A DNA stretch of 64,000 bases from Diorhabda sublineata. Taxonomy: Eukaryota > Arthropoda > Insecta > Coleoptera > Chrysomelidae. The position numbers and the translations under genes are program-made. A model generated the notes under the pieces. The model ran no database searches, was not told the origin of the DNA, and saw only the letters and a program-made list of their open reading frames with translations. Shown here in pieces: positions 54,655 through 64,000 of the stretch. The DNA is taken from the NCBI RefSeq assembly GCF_026230105.1, contig NC_079480.1:13000488-13064487 (forward strand), in the 5' to 3' direction. The first letter of the stretch is position 1. Each line of letters begins with the position of its first letter.

Positions 54655-55630
54655 AGAACTCGCCGATTATTGAACTCCCTTGGACGTTCCTTTTTATGTA
54701 GAAAGCAAACACAAGGTAAACCGTTTTACCATTTGGAGATGCTTGTCGATAATGATAATAAACTTCTGTAGGTTGTAGAGTGCTCCGGAAATACGTGCCT
54801 TGGTAGCTGATTCTACGGTACTTCACCAAAGGAAGGGCGAACTGGGTCTTCATGAGCCACGTCTGCCTGTCGAGTAGGTCTTGTAAAAACTGTTGTGGGT
54901 AGATTGATGTTGCATAGCTCAGAAGAGAATAAGCCGTAGTAGTATCGGTAAAACAGAATTCAAGTCGGTGACTTTTTTTCTATGCTCTAAACCACTAATT
55001 CCCAAAGTAGTCTAGGTGCACCTCGGGAGGTCCACGGGACTACAACAGAAGTTTCCATAGTTAGACTAGTTGGTAATATGGTGTAAATCTATCAACTAGT
55101 AATAAGTATTGTGAAAATGATTTACGAAGAAAAACGTTGGGTAACTTCTGCTCTAAACTGTTTTTGGTCAACTCTGAGTCGAACTGCTCTTTTTGTATTG
55201 AGTCGAGTATATTGAGAGTCGAGCTCCAAATATGCGAGAAATATTCTAAAGATGGATGAATTTGGACCTTCTAGAGGATTAGAAATATATAGCTTTTTGG
55301 TCTTAAAGGAGGCACCAAGTTTTTGTGAAACGAATTTGCGGTAATAATGGTAATATTTTATGTCCAGACAAGACCAAATCTTGAGCAACGTGCCATCCTT
55401 CTTTGTAAAAACAATTGCTTAGGTCTTTAACCATATATCGTTATTTAACATAAAGAGGTCAGACCTATAAAAGTAAGGGGGTTTAAACAGTTCCTTGCCC
55501 TGTCTAAAGATGATCGTATTATACCCATTGTTACTTGCAAAAATCAATAGTTAGATAAATGAGAAATATCAGAACCTATCGCATAGAGAGATCGATTCGA
55601 ACGGAAAGTCTTGTTGTGTGTCTGGTGGAA
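54655..55630. other. no confident gene; hAT-like end near 54,995
   Basis: AATTCCCAAAGTAGTCTAGG, TGCACC resembles the CAGTGGTTCCCAAAGTGG ends of hAT elements, without a partner. Frames on the minus strand (54,653-54,853 and 55,122-55,388) are unrecognised. Confidence 0.35.
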
Positions 55631-55639
55631 TTATATACT

Positions 55640-55995
55640 TATAGATCATTCCAGATGGTCAAGCTTTCAATGCCGCGTTATGTAGTGAAAAGCTGATGCG
55701 AATGTATGAGAATTTATCTGAACAATATCCAGGTTTATCCCGCGAAAGTTACGTGGTATAAGAACGCCTAACACATCCAGCATTTACTCCAGAACCTTAC
55801 ATAGTCGGATTACCATTTATTCTCAGGTCCATGGCGGAATTATTGCGTATGAGCCCAAAAAAAGGTTTTACCAAAAGTTTGTGAAACTTTGGATCGAAAC
55901 CATAGAATACAATGAGCTATACTCTGAAGATGAAGGCTTTCTTTTTGGACAGTTATTTAGTATAACCGATATTATTAAGGAAACACCCCGTATAT
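55640..55995 (+). pseudogene. mariner transposase C-terminal fragment
   Basis: QAFNAALCSEKLMRMYENLS, EQYPGL (from NSDLYC-QL-RL---I-QK-P), then THPAF, SDYHLF in a shifted frame (HPPYSPDLAPSDYHLF), then RFYQKFVKLWIETIEYNELY, SEDEG (from KFY--GI-KL-ERW--VI--NG-YF-D). The pattern is mellifera-type. CACCCCGTATA follows at 55,984. Confidence 0.65.
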
Positions 55996-55999
55996 AATG

Positions 56000-56845
56000 T
56001 TCTGCGTCCAAATTAGCTTTGTTCTAGTGTCAAGTTCCGAATCAGTTTAGGGACCGATGGCATTCGCACTTTCGAAATTATCGTTCGCGGGTCGATGACT
56101 TCACCTCCCCTACTCCCACTTAAAATAGAAAGTCAAGACGGAAAAAATGGTGTATGAAATCATAAAATAGCAACAAAAGGATATAAATATCCATATTTAA
56201 TCATTTACTTATCCCACGCGTCATCCACTTCATATTTATTCTATTGATAAGAATTTTTCTGACAACTCTCGTATACGATTTTCTTGCAGTGTCATACAGG
56301 ACGTTCCACATAAAATAGGAATCATGCTGTATGATTCTGAAACATAGAGAAACAATTTTATTCTGAACAAGGGATTAGTAACCATTGTTTTTTAGGGCAA
56401 ATTATTAAAATAATATTCATCCAAGTACTTCCCGCTATTTGTATCAAAATCATTCAGTAATAACGATGTTATAATAATGCCCTTCTTATTTATTTACCAA
56501 CTCTAGTGTATGCAATATAAGAAACTAATATAATACTTTTAGTATTGCTATGCTAAGCTGAATGATGTACATCTGAAAAATAGATTTTGGGATTGTTATT
56601 TCGATTTTTAGTAATTTTCTGTAGTAGGTTGGTGCCCCTGAATAACAGCTTCATTTTGACAGGTGACTAGACGATGCATTATTCGGTCATGTGTGAGGTT
56701 ATTTCAATTTTGAGATACTATTGAAATATGGACAAATCCAACCAACAAATCCTAACCTCAAAATAAAAAATATAAGTAAACTGTTGAATCTAAATAATAT
56801 TTCCAAAATCAACTGTCGAAACATTAATCAGTGCTACCAACTAAG
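56000..56845. other. no gene seen
   Basis: AT-rich; nothing recognised. Confidence 0.4.
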
Positions 56846-56849
56846 GTAC

Positions 56850-57860
56850 GGTGTAATTTCTCTAATGTATATTTTTAATAAGTTTTCTTAATAACCCTAA
56901 TAACATCTCTCGTACGATTAGGCATAGATCTAATCAAGTTAACTATTGTTTCTTGTGGGGTGTTACGCCGCTCTTCTTCTTCTGCAACAATAAGCTCTAA
57001 AATCAAGTTTGGGGTAGGAAGTCTAGTTCGAATTCTTCTTTTTAGACCATCCCATAAATGGTCTATTGGATTTAGTTTAGAACTGTATGCTGGCCACTCC
57101 ATAACCCGAAACCTGACTTCTGCAATGTAATATTCCACGATTGTGGCGGTGTTAGACCTTGCATTGTCGTGCATAAAGATAAATTCGTCGCCAATGTAGT
57201 CGATTAAAGTTACCACATGAATTGCTAAACTCTTTTCGATACATCTATCAGCCTTTAAACTTCTTCTTTCGTGAACACGGTCGCCCCTACGAGTGAACAC
57301 AGAACCTATAGAAATTGCACCTCAGATCATGCAGGAACAACATCCATAAACTCTTCAAGCTCTTCAAAGAAGCAATCTGCAAATCTCTTCGGTACATTTT
57401 TCTTCTATCATAGAGGCATATTCTGGTCTCATCTGAGAAAAGTACAGATCCCCATTGTCTCAACATCCAATTAAGATAATCCTGAGCAAAACGCAGACGT
57501 GATTGCCGATGAACTGGCTTGGACCAATCTCAGGTGTTTTAGCAGTCAGGTTATTTTCCTGCAGTCTTCATCTTAATGTCTAATAGTTACTCCTCGCATC
57601 TCACAGAGCTATTGTTACATTTGAATGGCATCAAGGTGACGATTTGTTAATGTTGTTGACACAATAAAAGTCATCACGAGCGGTTCTTCTGCCTCTTCCA
57701 TTTCGCATATAAAAGGCACACTCTCATATCCAATTGTCTAGCTGTCCATTTTCGATTAAATCAATAAGTAGGGCTTCTTTTTGTGGTGTAGTAGTAGTAT
57801 AGTAAACATTTATTTTAAACTGACCGTCCCCTGACGTGGACCAAAATTGTAGTTAAGAGA
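56850..57860 (-). mobile_element. Tc1 element, near full length, transposase broken by stops and shifts
   Basis: Minus strand, N to C: a decayed helix-turn-helix with GRGRRTARDD (about 57,700), LQENNLTAKTPEIGP (about 57,540), VHRQSRLRFAQDYLNWMLRQ, WGSVLFSDETRICLY (57,510-57,410; first catalytic Asp kept), MI-GAISIGS (about 57,320), then an intact 141-residue stretch (57,300-56,875). That stretch holds FIFMHDNARSNTATIVEYYI (second Asp), FRVMEWPAYSSKLNPIDHLW, DGLKRRIRTR and RSMPNRTRDVIRVI. SPDLNPIEHLW has become SSKLNPIDHLW, so the final catalytic Glu is Asp in this copy. A second copy lies at 59,040-60,780. Confidence 0.85.
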
Positions 57861-57869
57861 TCCATATGT

Positions 57870-59030
57870 CCCTTAGACACTTGAAGTTACATTAATTTAT
57901 CAAATTACTTACCCTTATTTTTGTATTGATGTGACTCTAACGACCATAAATATAATTAATTATAGATGTTGTATACAATAGGATTAGTATTTAAGGGAGC
58001 ATATACACGCATAGTGTATTCTTGATAGTTTTGACATCCAACGAGTACATTAGACATATTATTGAAATCATTTTATTTATTTATATGTTTAGTTAAGAAA
58101 TAGTTTGTACAAAGTTAGGAATTAAGTTATTTAACTCTGGTAAGTTCAGTATAAAACAATCGTAACACAAGACTTTTAATTCCATCATTCGTTGGAACTC
58201 TTGCTGGAATTTTAATACACTATATCAAAATTTCTTTAAAATGAGTTTCCTTATTATTCTTTCAAGTTTTTCGAGAGATTTTTTTCTCAATATTTAGGAA
58301 TTCTTTCGTATGGCATCTAAACAAATTTTTCGTGTATTTATTTTGATTTGCATTAGATTGTAACAACAAGAATGTTGTTTATGATCGTTTGAAAAGTTCC
58401 TGTATATTTTGACGTAATCAAATGATCAAATAATTTTTCGTTCTATTTTCTATCAACTATCGAGGAAAAGAAATAAACAACCAAGTGAAAGTTTTTCGTT
58501 ATAACGACGTGACATATAAACAAAATATGTGTTCTCTTATTTGTTTCTAAATTAGGTACTTCATATTATCGTTTGTGAAGTTTTAGGTTAAATTATGGGT
58601 ATATAATTGCTTCAAAGATGAGCATGAATCGTTTCAATCAGTAAATTGAGATGAAAGTCGGTAATAACTGTAGTAATAAACATGAACAGATAGGTAACGT
58701 ATAGTAAACCTAAAAGATAAATTCCAACAGATTATGTTGATTTTATTATAAAAAGAAATGTATTTTTGAAAGTATAGGGTGTGGCGCGAAAAGTTTCGAT
58801 TGAAACGAAATGGCGGATGTAGTTAAATAAAAAATCTGAAATTACGAAGCTGTAGATTTTAGGTGATGCTGAATTTCACCGCCACATCAAATATGCCATT
58901 GAAAAAAAATTGACACATCAGGTGAAATCAAAATATGATGGATGATATGAAAGACAATTCAATATGCTTCTTAGTGAAAATAAATTTATGAAAACTTCGT
59001 ATGTTTAACATAGTGCAATTAATAAAAAAA
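57870..59030. other. no gene seen
   Basis: AT-rich. TATAGGGTGTGG (58,774) followed by GCGCGAAAAGTTTCGATTG resembles the end of a DUF4817-type element. Confidence 0.4.
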
Positions 59031-59039
59031 ATATTATTG

Positions 59040-60780
59040 ACGATTTAAAACTTAACACTCAATTTATTAATAGTGGTTGTGACCTCCTCTTGCCCTAATA
59101 ACATCTCTCAAACGATTAGGCATAGATCTAATCAAGCTAGCTATTGTTTTTGTGGAATCTAGCTCGAATTCTTCTTTTTAGCTCATTCCATAAATGTTCT
59201 ATTGGATTTGGGTCAGAACTGTATGTTGGCCACTCCATAACCCGAAACCCGACTGCAATGTAATATTCCACGATTCTGGAGGTGGCCTTGCATTGTCAGG
59301 CATAAAGCTAAATTCGCCTCGAAGTTACCACATTAATTGCTAAAATCTCCTCAATGTATCTATCAACCGTTAAACCTTTTTTTTCTTGAACACGGTCGCG
59401 CCTACGAATGAACACAAGGTCGGTTCGTGCTCCTGTAGAAACTGCACTTCAGATCATGCACGAACCACCTCCATAAGCACTCCGTTCCTCAAAGCAGCAA
59501 TCGCTCTCTTGGTCTTCGGTATATTTTACTTTCCATTTAAGCTTAAAATCGACATTTTTTTTTCAAGTTACTTAACTTATTTTCGTCCCAACTCGCTTAA
59601 TTTTCATGCTAGACGGTTTTATAAAAGCATAACGTTTTTTTTTAAATCGAAAAAAAAATTTCACATTAAACAACTTTTTTCAAAATATACGTGTTCCAAA
59701 CCACTCAAACTTTTGGAACGTGTGGTTAGGGCTTAAACAAAGATAATTTTACATGGGCTACGATTAATTTTAATTTTGCCGCACATGGTGTCAAATTTAC
59801 AGACATTTTTTTTTCAAATTCGATTTACTTAACTTATTTTCATCATAACTCGCTTAATTTTCATACTAGACGGTTTTATAAAAACTCATTTTAAAGGTCT
59901 GAAAAAGTAATTTAAAAATGTTTATTAGAATTTTTTATGAAAAATTGATCGTTTTTCCGTTATTTTCTGCATAAATTTACGAAAAAGAAAAAATTGGCTT
60001 TCAGTGATTCATAAGTTGCTGAATATTATTTAAAAAATTCAATTTAAACTGACTAATTTCTTTGTTCTTTTATAAGCTTCAATTTTGATAAGAATAATTT
60101 TTTCCAGAAAATTTTTGTAATTTTCGAGTTTTTCTGGAAAAAATGTTGAATAACATGTTTTTTTTAATTTTCAATCGCAAATAACTCAGAAATTATTGAT
60201 TTAGATAAAAAATTTCATTCTACATTTTCTTCATAAAATCCAATTCTCTGCTTATTACCGGTGTTATTTTGAAATTTTAAATTTCCACTCCCGAGTAAGA
60301 ATGGCATTCACCCCTGGGGTAGAAGCATATATTAGCACCAAATCAGGTTTATTATTTGCATCATTTTTGAGCTTCTGTCAAAATTTAAAACTAATCCATG
60401 AAGGTCTTTAAAATTGCGAGGTGATTTGCTTCACATCATGGAGGCATATCCTGGTCTCATCTGAGAAAAATACAGATCCCCATTACTCCAACATCCAATT
60501 AGGATAATCCTGTGCAAAACGCAGACGTGATTGCCGATGAGCTGGAATAAGTTTTCGTCTTACTGTTCACTGACTAAGATAAATATTTCTTAATGTTGTT
60601 GACCCAATAAAACTTGTGAATCGCCTTCTGCCTGTTCCAGGTCGCTTTTAAAATAATTCAGTCATCTCATAAGGCTAGGACACTCTTCGAACCGCGGCGT
60701 GGGTCATATCCAAGTCTATTTTTGGTTAAAGCAATAACTACGACGGCTTTTTGTGGTGTAGTATGCATTAAACTGACACA
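59040..60780 (-). mobile_element. second Tc1 copy, split by an AT-rich insertion
   Basis: 59,085-59,529 and 60,430-60,780 each align with consecutive parts of the Tc1 copy at 56,850-57,860. Shared tracts include ACGATTAGGCATAGATCTAA, TCCATAAATG-TCTATTGGAT, GGCATAT-CTGGTCTCATCTG, CAAAACGCAGACGTGATTGC. The stretch between them has no counterpart in the first copy, so it was inserted. The copy has more small deletions than the first. Confidence 0.8.
59530..60428. repeat. 0.9-kb AT-rich insertion with internal 250-bp repeat units
   Basis: The tract ACTTAACTTATTTTCRTC, AACTCGCTTAATTTTCATRC, TAGACGGTTTTATAAAA occurs at about 59,572 and again at about 59,826, a period near 254 bp. Further AATAACTCAGAAATTATTGA-like sequence suggests more diverged units to about 60,300. 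It looks like a satellite or tandem-repeat-bearing element rather than coding DNA. Confidence 0.6.
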
Positions 60781-60784
60781 CTTG

Positions 60785-61120
60785 AATATTTCTTTTTTTG
60801 GTCTGATGAAAATTTGAATCAAAAGTTTACAGTGGGTCGCTTTCTATGCACGTAAGTTTATTATCGTAAAAAGTACAAATATTAACTACATTTGGAGGTT
60901 TTTTTGCATAATTCAGAATAAATACTCCTAATTTTCGTGAATATTTGACTTCTGGATGTTCTTTTCTAAGTATAATCTACATACGCAGTGCTTTTGGCCT
61001 CATATAGTAAATAGAGTGCGTTCAGAATAAACTTTACATAAAGCTTCGATTTCCAGCTTCGATATTTTTTATTTTATTAGAGTTTGAACGAAAACTCAAT
61101 GGAGTTGAAAAATGTGTCAA
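60785..61120. other. no gene seen
   Basis: AT-rich; nothing recognised. Confidence 0.4.
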
Positions 61121-61129
61121 ATTAAGCTT

Positions 61130-61600
61130 CGCGATGTTATAAAACTTTTTACCATCGGTAAAGATTTACACCAAACCAAATCAAAAACAGAGGCTGTTTA
61201 AGGTAACTTGTCCATCATTTTAAACAATAAATTCAAGTTGTTTCGCTGGGTACGAGAATCATTAGAAGATAACACGCAAAAAACATTCCAGCGCCTAAAA
61301 ATAAGAAAAAATTTTCGCGTCGACCAGCATTTCCAAAAGAAGTGTTTCAAAGATCCTACATGAGCAATTAAATATGACAAAAATTAATGAAAGGTAGATG
61401 CCTCGAATTCTGAGGGCAGCGTCGAGTAGGATGGTCTTTTACTATGACTCGAAATCCAAAAGAGATTCCATGGAGTAGCATTGGAAAGGAGAAAATATGC
61501 CAAAAGAAGCAAAGGTTACTAAAAGCACCAAACAAGTGAGGGCTATAATATTTTGGAACTTTTTAACATAACTTTATCGGCCAACCTTTTCGCATCCTGT
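61130..61600 (+). pseudogene. possible mariner transposase remnant
   Basis: TMTRNPKEIPWSSIGKEN, MPKEAKVTKSTKQVRAIIFW N resembles the mariner stretch TPE-K-QS-EWRH...P-K-K---S--KV-A-IFWD after the first catalytic Asp. The upstream helix-turn-helix region is only faintly readable. This is a weak call. Confidence 0.4.
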
Positions 61601-61604
61601 ATAC

Positions 61605-61960
61605 TCGTATACCATATAAGTACAGTTTAACAAGTAAATGAATCGTCGGTGTTGCAGGTTTTCTACGGTTTTCCTGCTACCTGAAAAACCGGTTCTCCAG
61701 CCAAATGGCCGACGATAGAGAATAATGCAGCCGCAGCTGTACCCGTCCGCCCCAAATTAAATTCAAAATAAACAATTAAAAAATAGCACAAAATTTGAAA
61801 AAAAAAACACATGAAGCCACTCAAAAATGAAAAAATAAAGAACCAAACCGAGAAGGGTCGTTTTTGCTTTAAAGCTTCACTTTCATTTTCTTTTGGCTAA
61901 CTCTACCCTTAGAAATAGTTAGGCAAACACAACCCAACGAAACCACCACAACCCCAGCCC
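61605..61960. other. no gene seen
   Basis: Contains a GC-richer tract (61,660-61,755) and A-rich sequence; nothing recognised. Confidence 0.4.
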
Positions 61961-61962
61961 TG

Positions 61963-62075
61963 CAGAGGAACTATTCCTATATCAGAACCTACTGAAATAA
62001 ACCACATTCCTTACAAAAATCTTCCTTAACCTACCAAACTTTAACCAACGAATCTCTCACTCAAGTCAATGAACA
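61963..62075. repeat. 110-bp dispersed repeat (copy 2)
   Basis: CCCTGCAGAGGAACTATTCC, TATATCAGAACCTACT, ATTCCTTACAAAAATCTTCC, CCAACGAATCTCTC matches 46,482-46,597 in the same orientation at about 80-85% by eye. No coding frame is shared. Confidence 0.65.
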
Positions 62076-62426
62076 TATATAAGAAGGCATACTTTTACCC
62101 AAACTGAATTAGGGTTTCGTCCACTACGAAGGTCAATCTATCTACTTTGAAATAATACTATAGACCAAGAGCCAGTTATCAATTTCAAATGGTTATTTCA
62201 AAAGTCATGAAACCTTCCACAATAAATCTTTATCCTTACTGAAAATAAAAAACTATTGGCAGCTTACCTACTTATTTTTGTTAAATTATCAGCCCTAATA
62301 TTCTAGAAAATTATTCTGAGTTCATGGAATTTTTGCCAGAACATTCACACCTCTCCTAATTATTAATAGAATGTCAAAAATATTCATAAAAAAATTTTCC
62401 GTTGTTATTTTATCAGTCTTGAAATT

Positions 62427-62690
62427 TTAACAGAAGATATAAAATATGTAAACAATAAAGAATTCACAGTGCCAGAACGAAATTCCATCACCAATAATCT
62501 GCCAGAGCAGAGTGTAAGGTAAAAATATGGAATTCTGCAGATTAGGAAGAGAGAGCTTTTGGAGAGCATAGTCTTCATCCTGGAGTGCACTATCATATTG
62601 ATTGCCGTGATCCTCAATGAATACAGAATCATTCGTATCTTCAATTAACTCAATTCCAGAGTCTAATGTCTTATTATCTGTGAACAAGAT
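62427..62690 (-). pseudogene. acidic ORF remnant inside the inverted-repeat element (second part)
   Basis: Reads NKTLDSGIELIEDTNDSVFI, EDHGNQYDSALQDEDYALQK, LSLPNLQNS, then hydrophobic sequence. It begins right after a good splice acceptor (ATCTTGTTCACAG on the minus strand, about 62,680). No family is recognised. Confidence 0.35.
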
Positions 62691-62746
62691 TGATAATAAT
62701 TAATATTTTACGATTAATTTACATATGTAAATAATATGTACGCAAT

Positions 62747-62944
62747 TTATAGAAAAAATTCATTCAACCCCAATATTGGCAAATTTGCTTCGATATCAAT
62801 GTCAATGTCGTTAGCGGTAACATCACTTACTGTAGGTGGTAGCTGATCACCTTCGAACCAGTGAAAATCGTACTGACCATCATTTAACACCCATCCATTG
62901 TCTTCTGCATTCAATATTGTCGTCAATTCCAGATATGGAGGCAA
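62747..62944 (-). pseudogene. acidic ORF remnant inside the inverted-repeat element (first part)
   Basis: Reads LELTTILNAEDNGWVLNDGQ, YDFHWFEGDQLPPTVSDVTA, NDIDIDIEANLPILG. Upstream, in another frame, MNQEAFMMMKKIADDMNY starts at about 63,018 and is frameshifted relative to this. The strongly acidic stretch and the WF-GDQLP phrase look like a transposase N-terminus, which is inference. Confidence 0.35.
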
Positions 62945-63614
62945 ATGACAGAATTTTCCAGAAATAGTTCATATCATCCGCTATTTTCTTCATCATCATG
63001 AACGCTTCTTGATTCATTTTTGAACGACTACTGAGATGTTGAATCGTATACGACACTCCAAACCGTTAGAAGATCCCTACTATGTTGGTACCTTCAAAAT
63101 GTAAAGAAAAGAATAGAGAATTGCGTCTCAGGTACAAGTAAAAGCAATGGACTTTCTACAATTTGTCTCCTCAACATTTCAATATTTTCTATAGTATTTT
63201 TGTCATTGACCTAAAGAATATTTATGGCAAAGGTACTGAACAATCTGTTTAAAGTAATGTTTTAACAAGATTAAGAGAAATCGCATAATGAATAATGTTA
63301 AATTTATATCTAAGATCCAAAGATACCTTATAAGCGTTCTATTTCTAACTCGAAAGTTTCCATATTTCTATCTTAAGTTTTTTTATTCTGGCAAATTATT
63401 CCATGAAGTTAAAATAATGTCAAAAGTAATTTCGAATAATTTTAGGGCTGATTTTAACTAAAATAAATCTTAATTCTTACCACCCCGGAAGCAGAGGGCA
63501 GCCAGAAGTGCTTTTTCATTTTCAGTAGGGATACAAGATTTATTGTTTCATGACTTTTGAAATGACCATCTGAAATTGATCACTGGCTTATCCTCTACTA
63601 CCTGTACTTTATTT

Positions 63615-64000
63615 TTGCCAAAATCCAAATACATGAAAATACAATCCAGATAATCAAAATATTTGTTGATATTAATTGTAAGTATCATCTGAACTTACAT
63701 CGACGTTTGCTTAATATTTTTCACAAGTGATAATCACTTATTTTCGTAAATATATTGATCTCATATCAACAGTTTAACAATTTATATATGTATATACTTA
63801 GATTATGTGAGAATTCATCATTCAATTAACAATTTGTGTAACTTTAGTCTAAACTAACAACAATAAATGTATTTAAATGTAAACATTAGAATGTATAACA
63901 TATAACAGTACTCTTAGTTAATCGTTTTTTAGTATTTTTGATATCAATTTAAAAAGTAAATACTGCTTGGCAAACGAAGGAAGATACTTGAACTGCTCAG
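63615..64000. other. no gene seen
   Basis: AT-rich to the window end; nothing recognised. Confidence 0.4.

Larger units (their letters stand above)
62150..63610. mobile_element. 1.45-kb element with long inverted repeats and acidic ORF remnants
   Basis: Left arm tracts GCCAGTTATCAATTTCAAAT, GGTTATTTCAAAAGTCATGA, CAATAAATCTTTATCC, TACTGAAAATAAAAAAC and, further in, TATCAGCCCTAATATT, CATGGAATTTTTGCCAGAA match the inverse of 63,340-63,600 in order, so each arm is about 200-250 bp. The outer limit is unclear and I find no target duplication. The loop holds two minus-strand open stretches. The superfamily is unknown; an acidic N-terminal protein would fit piggyBac-like elements, but no catalytic domain is present. 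Confidence 0.65.

Noticed and set aside
1..64000. CRISPR arrays, prokaryotic operons or phage-type systems
   Set aside because: No regularly spaced direct repeats with unique spacers. Coding is eukaryotic TE debris with introns and insect telomere units.

Overview
The window is eukaryotic and almost certainly insect nuclear DNA. It is AT-rich and intron-poor, and the supported coding sequence is nearly all broken transposable-element (TE) genes of families common in arthropods: mariner, Tc1, DUF4817/DDE transposons, several non-LTR retrotransposons, Helitron and RAG1/Transib-like. The insect telomere unit TTAGG/CCTAA appears as short internal arrays. The TE mix would suit a beetle or hemipteran, but the sequence does not fix the species. 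I see no host gene I would call with confidence, no rRNA, no convincing functional tRNA, no CRISPR and no prokaryotic operons. The window reads as an old, TE-dense intergenic or intronic region.

Layout. 0.5-3.0 kb: a decayed gene of an arthropod protein family with a DUF7869-type C-terminus, with a recognisable first intron, flanked on both sides by short palindromic CCAAGTCCA motifs. 4.1-5.0 kb: mariner. 5.4-7.0 kb: two retrotransposon tails. 7.9-9.2 kb: a large inverted duplication around a DUF4817 transposase. 10.3-13.2 kb: mariner C-terminus, then a LINE interrupted by Helitron sequence. 14-18.3 kb: two more DUF4817 copies, a degenerate tandem repeat, a LINE tail, microsatellites and a tRNA-like SINE head. 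19.2-20.1 kb: a 590-bp transposon with an 8-bp target duplication and a telomere-like array, next to a foldback element. 21.5-31 kb: LINE tails, a mariner N-terminus, a Tc1-like C-terminus and two copies of an unnamed arthropod TE protein. 34-40 kb: two mariners, a long RTE-like reverse transcriptase remnant and a Tc1 remnant.

The most interesting object is at 40,599-42,460. It is a complete-ended element with CAC-starting terminal inverted repeats, an exact 5-bp target duplication (CAACG) and an internal remnant that resembles RAG1/Transib-type transposases. Its coding region is interrupted by a 453-bp Harbinger-like MITE with a TTA duplication. 42.7-48.2 kb holds tandem LINE fragments, two mariners, an RNase H-bearing LINE and a young-looking 432-bp MITE with about 118-bp TIRs. 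49.8-64 kb holds a LINE with an in-frame 26-residue tandem duplication, mariner pieces, two Tc1 copies (the second split by an AT-rich repeat insertion) and an inverted-repeat element with acidic ORFs.

The genes do not form pathways. What can be reconstructed is an order of insertions: MITE into RAG-like element, Helitron sequence into LINE, AT-rich repeat into Tc1, short repeat into a LINE RNase H domain, and inverted duplication of a LINE/DUF4817 junction.
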